Part shown: piece after piece, positions 16,427-27,221 of the stretch
Layout: the number at the start of each line of letters is the position of its first letter
Numbering within the stretch: the stretch's first letter is position 1
Source: Lacisediminihabitans profunda
Lineage (GTDB): Bacteria; Actinomycetota; Actinomycetes; Actinomycetales; Microbacteriaceae
Assembly (NCBI RefSeq): GCF_008040105.1
Contig: NZ_VRMG01000015.1
Location: forward strand, 62,001 to 126,000
Reading direction: 5' to 3'
Length of the DNA: 64,000 nt
Program-made: the position numbers and the translations under genes
Notes under the pieces: model-generated
The model's input: the letters and a program-made list of their open reading frames with translations, nothing else
Database searches by the model: none
Told to the model about the DNA's origin: nothing

Positions 16427-17545
16427 CTAGGCTCTTTCGAAGCCGTCGGTGATCAGGTCGACGAGCTCCTCGCGGTCCTCGAGAGGCAGGAAGCTCGCGG
16501 CGGCCGCATTCAGCTGGAACACCTCGAGGTCGCTCAGGTCGTAGTCGAACGTCTCGGCGAGCAGCGCGAGTTCGCGGCTGAGGCTGGTGCGGCTCATCAG
16601 CCGGTTGTCGGTGTTGACGGTGACGCGGAATCCGAGCTGGTAGAGCAAGTCGAACGGGTGGTCGATGAGGTCGTCGCCCCACTGCTCGATCGCCCCGGTC
16701 TGGAGGTTGGATGACGGGCTCAGTTCGAGCGCGATCTCCCGGTCCTTGACCCACTGCGACAGGCGCCCGAGTTCGACGTAGGTGTTCTCGTCGTCCTCGC
16801 GGTCCACGGTGATGTCTTCGGCCAGGCGCACGCCGTGCCCGAGCCGCAGGGCGCGGCCATCGAACAGGGCACCCCTGATGCTCTCGAGGCCGTCGGCCTC
16901 CCCCGCATGAACTGTCGTGGGAAAGAAGTTGCGCGCGAGGTAGTCGAACGCCTCGCGCAGGTTGCCGGCCGGGAAGCCTGCCTCCGCGCCCGCGATGTCG
17001 AAGCCCACGACGCCGTTGCCGCGATGGCGCACGGCGAGCTCCGCGATCTCGAGCCCGCGGTCCGCGTGGCGCATCGCGGTCACGAGCTGGCCGATGCGGA
17101 TGCGCCCTCCGGCGTTGCGCACATCGTCGATGCCCTCCTCGATCCCGGCCTGCACCGCCTCCACGGTCTGGTCGAGGGTGAGGCCGTTGCCGAGATGCTG
17201 CTCGGGCGCCCAGCGGATCTCGCCCCAGATCACGCCGTCGGCGCCGAGATCCTGAACGAACTCACGCGCGACCCGGATCAGTCCCTCCTCGGTCTGCATG
17301 ACACCGGTGGTGATGTCGAAGGTCTTGAGGTACTCGACGAGCGAACCGGAGTCGGACTTCTCGGCGAACCATTCTCCGAGGGCCGCGCCATCCGTCTCCG
17401 GCAGGTCCAGGCCGATCGACTCGGCGAGCTCGATGATCGTCTGGGGCCGCAGCCCCCCGTCGAGGTGGTCGTGCAGCGAAACCTTGGGCAGCGCGGTGAT
17501 GTTCGCGCCACCGGGCAGGAGGAAGTCGTGGGGGGCAGAGGTCAT
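16427..17545 (-). CDS. add: Adenosine deaminase
   Basis: 372 residues. This zinc hydrolase converts adenosine and deoxyadenosine to inosine forms, feeding the nearby phosphorylase. Zinc ligands His25 and His27 lie in SLHDHLDGG; further motifs are TTVHAGEADG, RLGHGVRLAED and VTVNTDNRLMSRTSLS, which carry the catalytic His, Glu and Asp residues. Length and motifs fit the actinobacterial Add group. First gene of the add-IIA-IIB operon and divergent from the nucleoside hydrolase. Confidence 0.95.
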   Translation of the reverse strand: MTSAPHDFLLPGGANITALPKVSLHDHLDGGLRPQTIIELAESIGLDLPETDGAALGEWFAEKSDSGSLVEYLKTFDITTGVMQTEEGLIRVAREFVQDLGADGVIWGEIRWAPEQHLGNGLTLDQTVEAVQAGIEEGIDDVRNAGGRIRIGQLVTAMRHADRGLEIAELAVRHRGNGVVGFDIAGAEAGFPAGNLREAFDYLARNFFPTTVHAGEADGLESIRGALFDGRALRLGHGVRLAEDITVDREDDENTYVELGRLSQWVKDREIALELSPSSNLQTGAIEQWGDDLIDHPFDLLYQLGFRVTVNTDNRLMSRTSLSRELALLAETFDYDLSDLEVFQLNAAAASFLPLEDREELVDLITDGFERA

Positions 17546-17551
17546 AGTCCA

Positions 17552-17557
17552 AATCTA
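17552..17557 (-). promoter_or_regulatory. -10 element, leaderless promoter of add
   Basis: On the minus strand TAGATT precedes the ATG at 17545 by six bases. It is back to back with the -10 of the divergent nucleoside hydrolase; the two hexamers are 17 bases apart, so the promoters must overlap. Confidence 0.5.
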
Positions 17558-17574
17558 CCGGCTGGGCTGGCCGC

Positions 17575-17580
17575 TAACCT
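17575..17580 (+). promoter_or_regulatory. -10 element, leaderless promoter of the nucleoside hydrolase gene
   Basis: TAACCT lies seven bases before the ATG at 17588. There is no ribosome binding site in the intervening TGCCGAT. Confidence 0.45.
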
Positions 17581-17587
17581 TGCCGAT

Positions 17588-18532
17588 ATGGCGCTCAAGA
17601 TGATCCTCGACTGCGACCCCGGCCACGACGATGCGATCGCGCTCATCCTGGCCCACGGCAACCCGACGGTGGAGCTGCTCGCCGTCACCACGGTCCACGG
17701 CAACCAGACGATCGACAAGGTGACCCGAAACGCCCTGGCGGTCGCTCGGATCGCCGGGATCACGGGCGTGCCGTTCGCTGCCGGGGCGCACCGACCGCTG
17801 GTGCGCGTGGCGGAGACCGCACCATCCATCCATGGCGAGAGCGGCCTGGACGGGCCGGTCCTGCCCGAGCCGACGCTCGTTCCGGACGCCCGTCACGCCG
17901 TCGACCTGATCATCGACACGATCATGGCCAACGAGCCGAACACGGTCACCCTCGTGCCGACCGGCGCCCTCACCAACATCGCCCTCGCCGTGCGCAAGGA
18001 GCCGCGCATCGCCGAACGCGTGAAGGAGGTCGTGCTCATGGGCGGCGGCTACCACGTGGGCAACTGGAGCGCGGCGGCCGAGTTCAACATCGTGATCGAC
18101 CCCGAGGCCGCCCACATCGTCTTCAATGAGAAGTGGAAGCTCACGATGGTGGGGCTCGACCTCACGCATCAGGCGATCGCCACCCCGGATGTCGTGGCCG
18201 CGATCGCCGCGGTCGGCACCGCCCCGGCGCGCTTCGTGGTGGAGCTGCTCGCCTTCTTCGGGCAGACCTACCGGGAGGCGCAGGGCTTCGAGCACCCGCC
18301 GGTGCACGACCCGTGCGCGGTGGCCCTGGTGATCGACCCGACGGTGATGACCGTGGTGCGCGTGCCGCTCGACATCGAACTCACCGGCACGCTCACCCTC
18401 GGCATGACGGTCGCCGACTTCCGCTCGCCCGCCCCGGCCGACTGCACGACCTACGCGGCGACCGACCTCGACCACGGCAAATTCTGGGCGCTCATCGTCG
18501 ACGCGCTCGAGCGCATCGGCGACCCCGAGTAG
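17588..18532 (+). CDS. Nucleoside hydrolase (IunH/RihA type)
   Basis: 314 residues. The N-terminal LDCDPGHDDAIAL is the calcium-binding DxDxxxDD cluster of nucleoside hydrolases, which split ribonucleosides into base and ribose. TVHGNQTIDKVTRNAL, VPTGALTNIALAV and VLMGGGYHVGNWS follow, with HDPCAVALVIDP near the C-terminus as the last metal ligand region. Purine or pyrimidine preference is not readable. It gives a phosphate-independent route next to the phosphorolytic one (pnp, deoA). Confidence 0.93.
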   Translation: MALKMILDCDPGHDDAIALILAHGNPTVELLAVTTVHGNQTIDKVTRNALAVARIAGITGVPFAAGAHRPLVRVAETAPSIHGESGLDGPVLPEPTLVPDARHAVDLIIDTIMANEPNTVTLVPTGALTNIALAVRKEPRIAERVKEVVLMGGGYHVGNWSAAAEFNIVIDPEAAHIVFNEKWKLTMVGLDLTHQAIATPDVVAAIAAVGTAPARFVVELLAFFGQTYREAQGFEHPPVHDPCAVALVIDPTVMTVVRVPLDIELTGTLTLGMTVADFRSPAPADCTTYAATDLDHGKFWALIVDALERIGDPE

Positions 18533-18547
18533 CCGCCGACGGATGAC

Positions 18548-18838
18548 TCAGCGGCGACGAGCGCGCACCGCGAGCAGCGCGAGCGAGGCGAGGGCCCCGA
18601 CGCCCAGGAGGCGACGATACGGGTTCACCCCGCGCACGATCTCGTCGACGGCCCACCACGCCAACACCCCGACCGCGAGCTCGGCAGCGGCCGTGCGCAC
18701 CGGCCCGCGCGGCACGAGCACGCCCACCGCGGTCGTCGCCGCGAAGATCGTGATCGGCAGGTTCGGCGACTGGCCGAGGGTGATCCGCCCGGTCTGACGG
18801 TTGCGGAACCACCAGTCGAAGGTCGTGTGCGCCGACAT
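18548..18838 (-). CDS. Small membrane protein of unknown function
   Basis: 96 residues with two hydrophobic stretches (about 28-45 and 50-66), a third short one near 78-90 and an Arg-rich end. The start ATG at 18838 overlaps the deoA stop by one base (TGATG), so it is the tail of the bmp/ABC-cdd-deoA operon. Family not recognised. It may help the transporter or be a passenger. Confidence 0.7.
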   Translation of the reverse strand: MSAHTTFDWWFRNRQTGRITLGQSPNLPITIFAATTAVGVLVPRGPVRTAAAELAVGVLAWWAVDEIVRGVNPYRRLLGVGALASLALLAVRARRR

Positions 18839-20136
18839 CAGGCCCCGATGCGCTCGGCGATGAGCGGACCGCCCGTGACGATGTCGTCGCCGGCATCGCC
18901 GATCCGGTACGCCCCGTCGAGTGCCTCGATGGCCCGGGCGAATCGCTCAGGCTCATCGGTGTTGAGCGTGAACAGCGGCTGGCCCTCGGTCACCAGGTCA
19001 CCCGGTTTCGCGTGCAGGTCGATGCCCGCCGCGTGCTGGACCGGGTCCTGCTTGCGGGCTCGTCCCGCCCCGAGCCGCCACGCCGCGATGCCGAACGGCA
19101 GCGCCTGCTGCTCGACGAGCACGCCCGAGCGCGGCGCCATCACCACGTGCGTCTCGCGCGGGACAGGAAGGGCAGCGCCCGGATCTCCGCCCTGCGCGGT
19201 GATCATCGCCCGCCACGTGTCCATCGCGCGGCCGTCGCCGAGGGCCGCCTCGACATCGGCGTCCGGCAGCCCGGCGTGGGCCAGCATCTCCCGAGCGAGC
19301 GCCACCGTGAGGGCCCGCACGTCGGACGGTCCGCCACCGGCGAGCACCTCCACCGACTCCCGAACCTCGTTCGCATTGCCGATCGCCAGGCCGAGCGGAA
19401 CGTTCATGTTGGTGAGCAGCGCGGAGGTCGCGACCCCGGCATCCACGCCGAGCTCCACCATGGTGCGCGCGAGCTCGCGCGACTGCTCGATGTCCTTGAG
19501 GAACGCGCCGGAGCCGAACTTCACGTCGAGCACGAGAGCCGACGTACCCTCGGCGATCTTCTTCGACATGATCGAGGAGGCGATGAGCGGGATCGCCTCG
19601 ACGGTGCCGGTGATGTCGCGCAGCGAGTAGAGCTTGCCGTCGGCCGGGGCGAGTCCGGAGCCGGCGGCACAGATGACGGCGCCCACCTCCTCGAGGATCT
19701 CGCGCATCCGGGCAGGGCCGATGTTGGCCTGCCAGCCGGGGATCGACTCGAGTTTGTCGAGCGTGCCACCCGTGTGCCCGAGCCCGCGGCCGGAGAGCTG
19801 GGGCACGGCCACGCCGAAGGAGGCGACGAGGGGCGCGAGCGGCAGGGTGATCTTGTCGCCGACACCGCCGGTGGAGTGCTTGTCCGTGGTCTTCTTCGAG
19901 AGGCCGGAGAAGTCCATGGTCTCGCCGCTCGCGATCATGGCGAGGGTGAGGTCGCGGATCTCCCTCCGCTCCATGCCGTTGAGGAAGATCGCCATCGTCA
20001 TGGCCGACATCTGCTCGTCGGCGACGAAACCGCGGGTGTACGCGTCGATGAGCCAGTTGATCTGCTCGGTGCTGAGCACCCCGCGATCCCGCTTGACATG
20101 GATGAGGTCGACGACGTCGAATGCTTCGATGGCCAC
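18838..20136 (-). CDS. deoA: Thymidine (pyrimidine nucleoside) phosphorylase
   Basis: 432 residues from the GTG at 20136, two bases after the cdd stop. The glycosyltransferase family 3 signature KHSTGGVGDKITLPLAP and SGRGLGHTGGTLDKLESIPG is complete, with SSIMSKKIAEG and LDVKFGSGAF giving the nucleoside- and phosphate-binding loops. It phosphorolyses thymidine, deoxyuridine or uridine to base and (deoxy)ribose-1-phosphate. Acts on the product of cytidine deaminase encoded just before it. Confidence 0.95.
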   Translation of the reverse strand: MAIEAFDVVDLIHVKRDRGVLSTEQINWLIDAYTRGFVADEQMSAMTMAIFLNGMERREIRDLTLAMIASGETMDFSGLSKKTTDKHSTGGVGDKITLPLAPLVASFGVAVPQLSGRGLGHTGGTLDKLESIPGWQANIGPARMREILEEVGAVICAAGSGLAPADGKLYSLRDITGTVEAIPLIASSIMSKKIAEGTSALVLDVKFGSGAFLKDIEQSRELARTMVELGVDAGVATSALLTNMNVPLGLAIGNANEVRESVEVLAGGGPSDVRALTVALAREMLAHAGLPDADVEAALGDGRAMDTWRAMITAQGGDPGAALPVPRETHVVMAPRSGVLVEQQALPFGIAAWRLGAGRARKQDPVQHAAGIDLHAKPGDLVTEGQPLFTLNTDEPERFARAIEALDGAYRIGDAGDDIVTGGPLIAERIGA

Positions 20137-20138
20137 GG

Positions 20139-20549
20139 TCAGACTCCCGAGTTGTCGTATTCTGCGAGCTGGCGTGGCCCGAACGCGTCCGGGATCACCT
20201 GGTCGATTGTGCGTACGCCCGACACCGTCTCGAGCAGCATTCCCGGTGCGGAATGTTCGTAGAGCAGCTGGCGGCAGCGCCCGCAGGGCATGAGGATGTT
20301 GCCGTGGCCGTCGACGCAGGTGAAAGCCACGAGGCGGCCGCCGCCGGTCATGTGCAGGCTGGACACGAGGGCGCACTCCGCACAGAGGGTGAGCCCGTAC
20401 GAGGCGTTCTCCACGTTCGCGCCGGTGATGACCCGGCCGTCGTCCACGATCGCGGCGACCCCGACCGGAAAGTTCGAATAGGGCGCGTAGGCGTGGGTCC
20501 TCGCCTCGTTGGCGACCGCGCGCAGTGCGTCCCAGTCGATCTCGCTCAT
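20139..20549 (-). CDS. cdd: Cytidine deaminase
   Basis: 136 residues, the homotetrameric type. Zinc site CAECALVSS plus PCGRCRQLL gives three Cys ligands and the catalytic Glu. YAPYSNFPVGVAA and TGANVENASYGLT form the substrate pocket. It deaminates cytidine and deoxycytidine to uridine forms, which DeoA then splits. Its ATG overlaps the permease stop (ATGA), so it is coupled to the importer. Confidence 0.95.
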   Translation of the reverse strand: MSEIDWDALRAVANEARTHAYAPYSNFPVGVAAIVDDGRVITGANVENASYGLTLCAECALVSSLHMTGGGRLVAFTCVDGHGNILMPCGRCRQLLYEHSAPGMLLETVSGVRTIDQVIPDAFGPRQLAEYDNSGV

Positions 20550-21847
20550 GACTTCACATACGGCTTGCCGGCCGCGGCCGGTCCCCGCACCTGTCCGACG
20601 AGACCCGCGACGGCCACGATCGTGACGATATAGGGAAGCATGAGCATGAACTCGCTCGGCACGGGCGAGCCGATGATCGCGAGCACGCTCTGCAGGTTCG
20701 TCGCGAACCCGAAGAGCAGGGCCGCGAAGGTCGCCTTGATCGGATCCCAGCGGCCGAAGATCACGGCGGCCAGGGCGATGAAGCCCGCTCCGGCCGTCAT
20801 CTCCTTGCTGAACCCCCCGATGGATCCCAGGGTGAAATACGCCCCGCCCAGCCCGGCGATCGCTCCGGCGAGCGACACGTTCCAGAACCGCGTGCGGTTG
20901 ACGTTGATGCCCACGGTGTCCGCCGCCTGCGGGTGCTCGCCGGACGAGCGAAGCCGCAGCCCCCACTTCGTGTGGAACAGCCCGTACCAGACGGCGATCA
21001 CGGCCACATACATGATGTAGATGATGATGGTCTGCCGGAAGAGCACCGGCCCGATGATCGGAATTCCGCTGAGCACCGGGATCGGAATGCGGGGAAGAAT
21101 GCCGGGGTTGTTGAGGGTCTCGTTGGCCGGGCTCAACACCGTCGAATAGAGGAAGTTGGTGAGTCCGGTCACGAGCACGTTCAGCACGACACCGACGATC
21201 ACCTGATCGACGAGGTACTTGATCGAGAACGCCGCGAGAACCGAGGACACGAGGGCGCCGGCCACCATCGCCGCGGCCAGGCCGAGGAACGGCTGCCTGG
21301 TGGCCGAGGCGACGAGCGCCGACACGAAGGCGCCGGCGAGCAACTGGCCCTCGATCGCCACGTTGACCACGCCGACCCGTTCGGAGATGACGCCTCCGAG
21401 CGCACCGAAGATCAGCGGCACGCTCAGCCCCACCGACCCGACGAGGAGTCCGGTGACCGGCATCGTGTGGCCGGCGGACGCCCAGGAGAGGAATCCGACC
21501 ATGAAGATGAGGGCGAAGACCACGATGAGCCAGAGATTCACTCGGCGCGCCCGGTAGGCGAGCCAGGTGGCGTAGGCCGCGAGCAGCACCAGCAGGATGG
21601 AGAGCACGATTCCCGCGGCCCTGGTCGGCAGCGCGAGCACCGGCAGCTGCACGAAGTCCGTCTCGGACGACAGCCGGAAGCTGCTCGTGCCGTCCCGTCC
21701 GAACACGCCGAAGAGCACGATCGAGACCAGCGCGAAGATCCCGAGAGCGATGGGGCTCTTCCAGCTCTTCACGACAGCGGTCGCGAGCACGATCTTCGAC
21801 GCCGGAGTCGAGGATGGGGTGGCGAGGTTGCCGGACACCGTCGTCAC
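20546..21847 (-). CDS. Nucleoside ABC transporter permease (NupQ-like)
   Basis: 433 residues from the GTG at 21847 that overlaps the preceding permease stop. About ten transmembrane helices; the BPD_transp_2 core begins near residue 135 with VPLIFGALGGVISERVGVVN, followed by NVAIEGQLLAGAF, and the EAA-like coupling loop sits at GEHPQAADTVGINVNRTRFW. It pairs with the other permease and the ATPase for import of nucleosides. An extra N-terminal hydrophobic block (about 32-125) precedes the conserved core. Confidence 0.9.
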   Translation of the reverse strand: MTTVSGNLATPSSTPASKIVLATAVVKSWKSPIALGIFALVSIVLFGVFGRDGTSSFRLSSETDFVQLPVLALPTRAAGIVLSILLVLLAAYATWLAYRARRVNLWLIVVFALIFMVGFLSWASAGHTMPVTGLLVGSVGLSVPLIFGALGGVISERVGVVNVAIEGQLLAGAFVSALVASATRQPFLGLAAAMVAGALVSSVLAAFSIKYLVDQVIVGVVLNVLVTGLTNFLYSTVLSPANETLNNPGILPRIPIPVLSGIPIIGPVLFRQTIIIYIMYVAVIAVWYGLFHTKWGLRLRSSGEHPQAADTVGINVNRTRFWNVSLAGAIAGLGGAYFTLGSIGGFSKEMTAGAGFIALAAVIFGRWDPIKATFAALLFGFATNLQSVLAIIGSPVPSEFMLMLPYIVTIVAVAGLVGQVRGPAAAGKPYVKS

Positions 21848-23141
21848 TTGGTCACCACCGCCTTCTTGCCTGAGATCTTCGCCGGCGCGACCCGCGGGGT
21901 CACCGTGGGAGCCGGGAGCCTGAACACCGCCCGCACCAGCGGCGGCGCCGCGATGAACAGCACGATGAGGGATTGCACCACGAGCACGATGTCGATGGGC
22001 ACGTTCTGCGAGGCCTGCATGGTGAAGCCACCGGCCTTGAAGGCCCCGAACAGGATGCCGGCCACGAAGACACCCCATGGTCTCGAACGCCCGAGCAGTG
22101 CGACGGTGATCGCATCGAATCCGATTCCGGCATCGATGCCCGATCCGAATCCGGAGGTGATCGACGCCTGCACCTGGTTCGCCCCGGCGAGGCCGACGAG
22201 CGCGCCCGAGATGAGCATCGCGTACACGTACATGTTCTTGACGTTGATTCCGGCGGTCAGGGCGGCATGCGGGTTCTCGCCGATGGCGCGGAACTTGAAC
22301 CCCAGGCTCGATCGGGAGAGCAGGTACCAGACCCAGATGGTGGCGATGATCACGAGGATGAAGCCGAGGGTGAGGTTGTACGACGGCCCGAGAATGTGCG
22401 GGAACACGGCCGTCGGCTTCATCGCAGGCGACTTCGGGTTGCTCGAACCCGGCGCCTGCAGGAGACCCGGGGTGCGGAGCATGTAGGCGAGCAGGTAGAA
22501 CGCCACGTAGTTCAGCATGATCGTGACGATCACCTCGTGGGCCCCGGTGCGCGCCTTGAGCAGGCCCACGATTCCGCCCCAGAGGGCGCCACCCACGATT
22601 CCGACGACGAGGGCCACGATGAGGTGAACGCCCCAGGGGAGGTCGAACGAGAACCCGACCCAGCCCGCCGCGGCAGCGGCGATGAGCATCTGCCCCCGGC
22701 CCCCGATGTTGAACAGGCCGACCCGGAAGGCGAGGGCGACGCCGAGACCCGCCGCGATGAGCGGGGTGGCGAAGGTCAGCGTCTCGGTGAACGGCTTGAT
22801 GCCGGCGGCGAAGGTCGGACGACCGAAGTTGTAGATCGAGCCCTGGAAGAGGGCGGTGTACGCCCCACTCACCGCGGTCCAGACGGCATTGACGGTGTCG
22901 AGAGGGCGGCCGAAGAAGTAGGCGGATGCCGCATGCACCCCCGGATCGGTGACGGCGATGAGCACCGCACCGGCCACGAGCGCGAGCACCACGGCGAGAA
23001 CCGAGATGAGCGCGTTGCCGGAGGCGATCTCCCGCAGCACGCCCGAGAAACGCGACGGCTGCTCGGCGGCGGGGGCCGGCTGTTCCCCCTGGACCGTGCC
23101 CGGCGTGGGCACCGGGCCCTGCGTGGGAATCTGCGAGTCGC

Positions 23142-23145
<4 letters not shown>
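21844..23145 (-). CDS. Nucleoside ABC transporter permease (NupP-like)
   Basis: 433 residues starting at a GTG that overlaps the ATPase stop (GTGA). The first 40 residues are a Pro/Gln-rich cytoplasmic tail; eight to ten transmembrane helices follow, with FRVGLFNIGGRGQMLIAAAAAG and the coupling loop GENPHAALTAGINVKNMYVY typical of BPD_transp_2 permeases for nucleosides and branched-chain amino acids. Context (cdd, deoA, BMP) supports nucleosides. Confidence 0.9.
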
Positions 23146-24662
<1,517 letters not shown>

Positions 24663-24728
24663 GTTTCCCAATCTATCCGGCTCGTGTCGACGCCTCGCGG
24701 TGGAGCGCGCCACCGTGTCCGGTCTCAG

Positions 24729-24763
24729 AAAATCGGGGGGACCAGCAATGCTGGTCCCCCCGA
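24729..24763 (-). terminator. Intercistronic hairpin terminator/attenuator after the BMP gene
   Basis: Exact 14-bp arms (24733-24746 and 24750-24763, with GGGGGGACCAGC) and a 3-base loop, followed on the minus strand by TTTT. Placed between the binding-protein gene and the ATPase gene, it probably gives excess binding protein over membrane components by partial termination. Confidence 0.8.
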
Positions 24764-24781
24764 CCGTTGGAACTGTGTGGG

Positions 24782-25888
24782 TTAGTTGCCGGACAGGTAC
24801 GACTTGACCGTGATCTTGCCGCTGATGATGTCGGCCTTGATCGAGTCGAGCTCACCCTGCAGCTTCGGGTCGACCTTCGACGCGAAGTCGTGGAACGGGG
24901 CGATGCCTACCCCATTGTTCTTGAGGTTGCCCACGTACGGCACGTTGTCGAAGGTGCCCTTGGCCTGCTTGGCGCTGGCCTCCACGACGGCCTGGGTGGC
25001 CGTCTTGATGCCCTTCAGCACCGAGGTGAGGTAGAGCTTGTCGTAGGTGGGGAAGGTGTTGAACACGTCGGCGTCAGCACCCAGCAAGGCGATGTCCTTG
25101 CCCGAGTCGGTGATGGCCGCTCCCGCGCTCTGGAAGATCGGTCCACCGACCGGGAAGATGACGTCCGCACCCTGGTCGATGAGGTTCTTCGCCGTGCTCT
25201 TGGCCGTGTCGTTCGCCGCGAATCCGCCGGTGAACGAGCCCTTCTGCGAGGCGACGTCCCAGCCGACGACCTTCACGCTCTTGCTCTTCTGCTTGTTGTA
25301 GTAGTCGACGCCGTCCGCGAAACCGTCCATGAAGATCGTGACGGTGGGGTACTGCATGCCGCCGAAGGTTCCGACGATGCCCGACTTGCTGTAGCTCGCC
25401 GAGGCGTAGCCGGCCAGGAAGGCGGCCTGGGCGGTGTCGAACAGGATGGGCTTGATGTTCGGCTCGTCGACCTTGCCGTCGAAGTTCGCGTCCGCCGCGT
25501 CGTCGATGATGGCGAACTGGATGTCGGGGTTGGCCTTGGCCGCGGCGAGCGAGGCCGCGGAAAGGTTGAAGCCGACGGTGATGATCAGGTTGCAGTTGGC
25601 GGCGACGAGGCTGTCGATGTTCGGAGCGTAGTCGGTGTCGGCGTTCGACTCGACGTGCTTCTCCTTGGCGCCGATGGCCTTCGCCCCGGCCTGCAGCCCT
25701 TCGAGTCCCAGCTGGTTGAACGACTTGTCGTCGAATCCGCCCGAGTCGGAGACCATGCAGGGGAGGTATTTCGAGGCCGCGGCCGTGGTCTTCGTGGCGT
25801 CGGGTGCTGCTGCGCATCCGGCGAGCACTGCTGCGATTCCGGCCATGGCCAGACCGCTCAGCACGGCCTTTCGTGAGGTGATTCTCAA
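24782..25888 (-). CDS. BMP-family lipoprotein, nucleoside-binding protein of the ABC importer
   Basis: 368 residues. The start is read as TTG at 25888 because GGAGG stands five bases before it; a TTG four codons upstream would put that motif inside the gene. A lipoprotein signal peptide ends in VLAGC (Cys25). The mature part shows SDSGGFDDKSFNQLGLEGL, TVGFNLSAASLAAAK and SGIVGTFGGMQYPTVTIFMDGF, as in basic membrane protein/PnrA purine-nucleoside receptors. It delivers nucleosides to the permease pair encoded downstream in the same direction. Confidence 0.93.
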   Translation of the reverse strand: MRITSRKAVLSGLAMAGIAAVLAGCAAAPDATKTTAAASKYLPCMVSDSGGFDDKSFNQLGLEGLQAGAKAIGAKEKHVESNADTDYAPNIDSLVAANCNLIITVGFNLSAASLAAAKANPDIQFAIIDDAADANFDGKVDEPNIKPILFDTAQAAFLAGYASASYSKSGIVGTFGGMQYPTVTIFMDGFADGVDYYNKQKSKSVKVVGWDVASQKGSFTGGFAANDTAKSTAKNLIDQGADVIFPVGGPIFQSAGAAITDSGKDIALLGADADVFNTFPTYDKLYLTSVLKGIKTATQAVVEASAKQAKGTFDNVPYVGNLKNNGVGIAPFHDFASKVDPKLQGELDSIKADIISGKITVKSYLSGN

Positions 25889-26045
25889 GGTGTCCTCCAA
25901 GGTGCTGCCCCGGCACGGTTGCGGGGGCCGTAGTGCTGTACAGGTTACCGAATGTTACGTGCCGCATCGGGGGGTATTTGTACCCTTTTAGCCAATGGTT
26001 ACAAAGATGCGATTGTCGCGAAATGTTGCAGAAATAATCACCAGA

Positions 26046-26068
26046 CCCCCCGGCCAAACGGGGGGGGG
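26046..26068 (-). terminator. Possible terminator of manC
   Basis: A C6/G6 stem (26046-26051 and 26060-26065) with an 8-base loop lies 8 bases after the manC stop on the minus strand. It is followed by TCTGGTGATTATTT rather than a clean T-run, so efficiency is uncertain. Confidence 0.45.
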
Positions 26069-26075
26069 TAGGGGG

Positions 26076-27197
26076 CTACAGCACGTCGCTGCGGCCGGAC
26101 AGCTTGAGCGCGTCGACCACTGCCTTCACACGCTGTGCATTTGCACTCGTCGTGACTAGTAGAGCGTCCGGGGTATCGACGACCACGATGTCGGTGACTC
26201 CGATGAGCGAGATGAGGCGCCCGGTCTGGCTGATCACGATGCCGGTGGACGCGTCGGCGAGCACGCGCGCGTTCTCGCCGAGGATCGCCAGATCCGACTT
26301 TCGTCCCCCGGAATGCAGCTTCGCGATCGCCGCGAAGTCGCCGACGTCGTCCCAGTCGAACTCGCCGGGGATCACCGCGAGCCGCCCGGCCTTCGCGGCG
26401 GGCTCGGCCACCGTGTAGTCGATCGCGATCTTGGGCAGGCCGGGCCAGACGCGATCGACGACCGCCCCGCGGCGCGGGGTGTCCCAGGCCTCGGCGAGCT
26501 CGGTGAGACCCGCGAGCAGGTCCGGCTCGGTCTCGCCGAGCTGGGCGAGGAGCACATCGGCGCGGGAGATGAACATGCCGCCGTTCCACAGGTAGTCGCC
26601 GCTGGCGACGTAGCCTCGGGCCGTGACGAGGTTGGGCTTCTCCACGAAGGAGTCAACCATCACCGCGCTCGGTGCCGCCGGGATGTCGAGCCTCGGCCCG
26701 CAGTGGATGTAGCCGAAGCCGATCGCCGGCTCGGTGGGCGTGATGCCGATGGTCGCGATGTAGCCGGCATCCGCCGCCGCCACCGCCTCGACGACCGCGC
26801 GCCGGAAACCGCGGATGTCCGCGATCACGTGGTCGGCGGCGAACGACCCGATGATCACATCCGGCTCCCGTCGAACCAGGATCGCCGCGGCGAGCCCGAT
26901 CGCCGCCGACGAGTCCTTGGGTTCGCTCTCGAGAACCACATTGGCATCCGTCAGCTGGGGCAGCTGGGCCTCGACCGCGGCGCGGTGCGCGCGGCCCGTG
27001 ACGACCATGATGCGGTCGGGTCCCGAGAGGGGGGCGAGCCGGTCCCAGGTGGCCCGGAGCAGGGTGCTGCCCGAGCCGGTGAGGTCGTGCAGGAACTTGG
27101 GAGCATCGGCGCGAGAGAGCGGCCAGAGCCGCGATCCGATTCCGCCGGCCGGGATCACGCTGTAGAAACGCTCGAGAAGGTCCTTTTGCTCAGCCAT
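26076..27197 (-). CDS. manC: Mannose-1-phosphate guanylyltransferase
   Basis: 373 residues, a single nucleotidyltransferase domain without the isomerase half of bifunctional ManC/AlgA. The N-terminal PAGGIGSRLWPLSRADAPKF is the sugar nucleotidyltransferase signature, and FVEKPN holds the Lys of the mannose-1-phosphate site. It makes GDP-mannose from GTP and mannose-1-phosphate for glycans or glycolipids. The ATG at 27197 has a -10 seven bases upstream and no ribosome binding site, so longer starts are unlikely. Confidence 0.93.
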   Translation of the reverse strand: MAEQKDLLERFYSVIPAGGIGSRLWPLSRADAPKFLHDLTGSGSTLLRATWDRLAPLSGPDRIMVVTGRAHRAAVEAQLPQLTDANVVLESEPKDSSAAIGLAAAILVRREPDVIIGSFAADHVIADIRGFRRAVVEAVAAADAGYIATIGITPTEPAIGFGYIHCGPRLDIPAAPSAVMVDSFVEKPNLVTARGYVASGDYLWNGGMFISRADVLLAQLGETEPDLLAGLTELAEAWDTPRRGAVVDRVWPGLPKIAIDYTVAEPAAKAGRLAVIPGEFDWDDVGDFAAIAKLHSGGRKSDLAILGENARVLADASTGIVISQTGRLISLIGVTDIVVVDTPDALLVTTSANAQRVKAVVDALKLSGRSDVL

Positions 27198-27204
27198 GCG
27201 CTCA

Positions 27205-27210
27205 ACCCTA
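27205..27210 (-). promoter_or_regulatory. -10 element, leaderless promoter of manC
   Basis: TAGGGT on the minus strand is followed by seven bases and the manC ATG. The palindrome at 27222-27241 lies just upstream of it. Confidence 0.45.
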
Positions 27211-27221
27211 GACGCTCCCAG

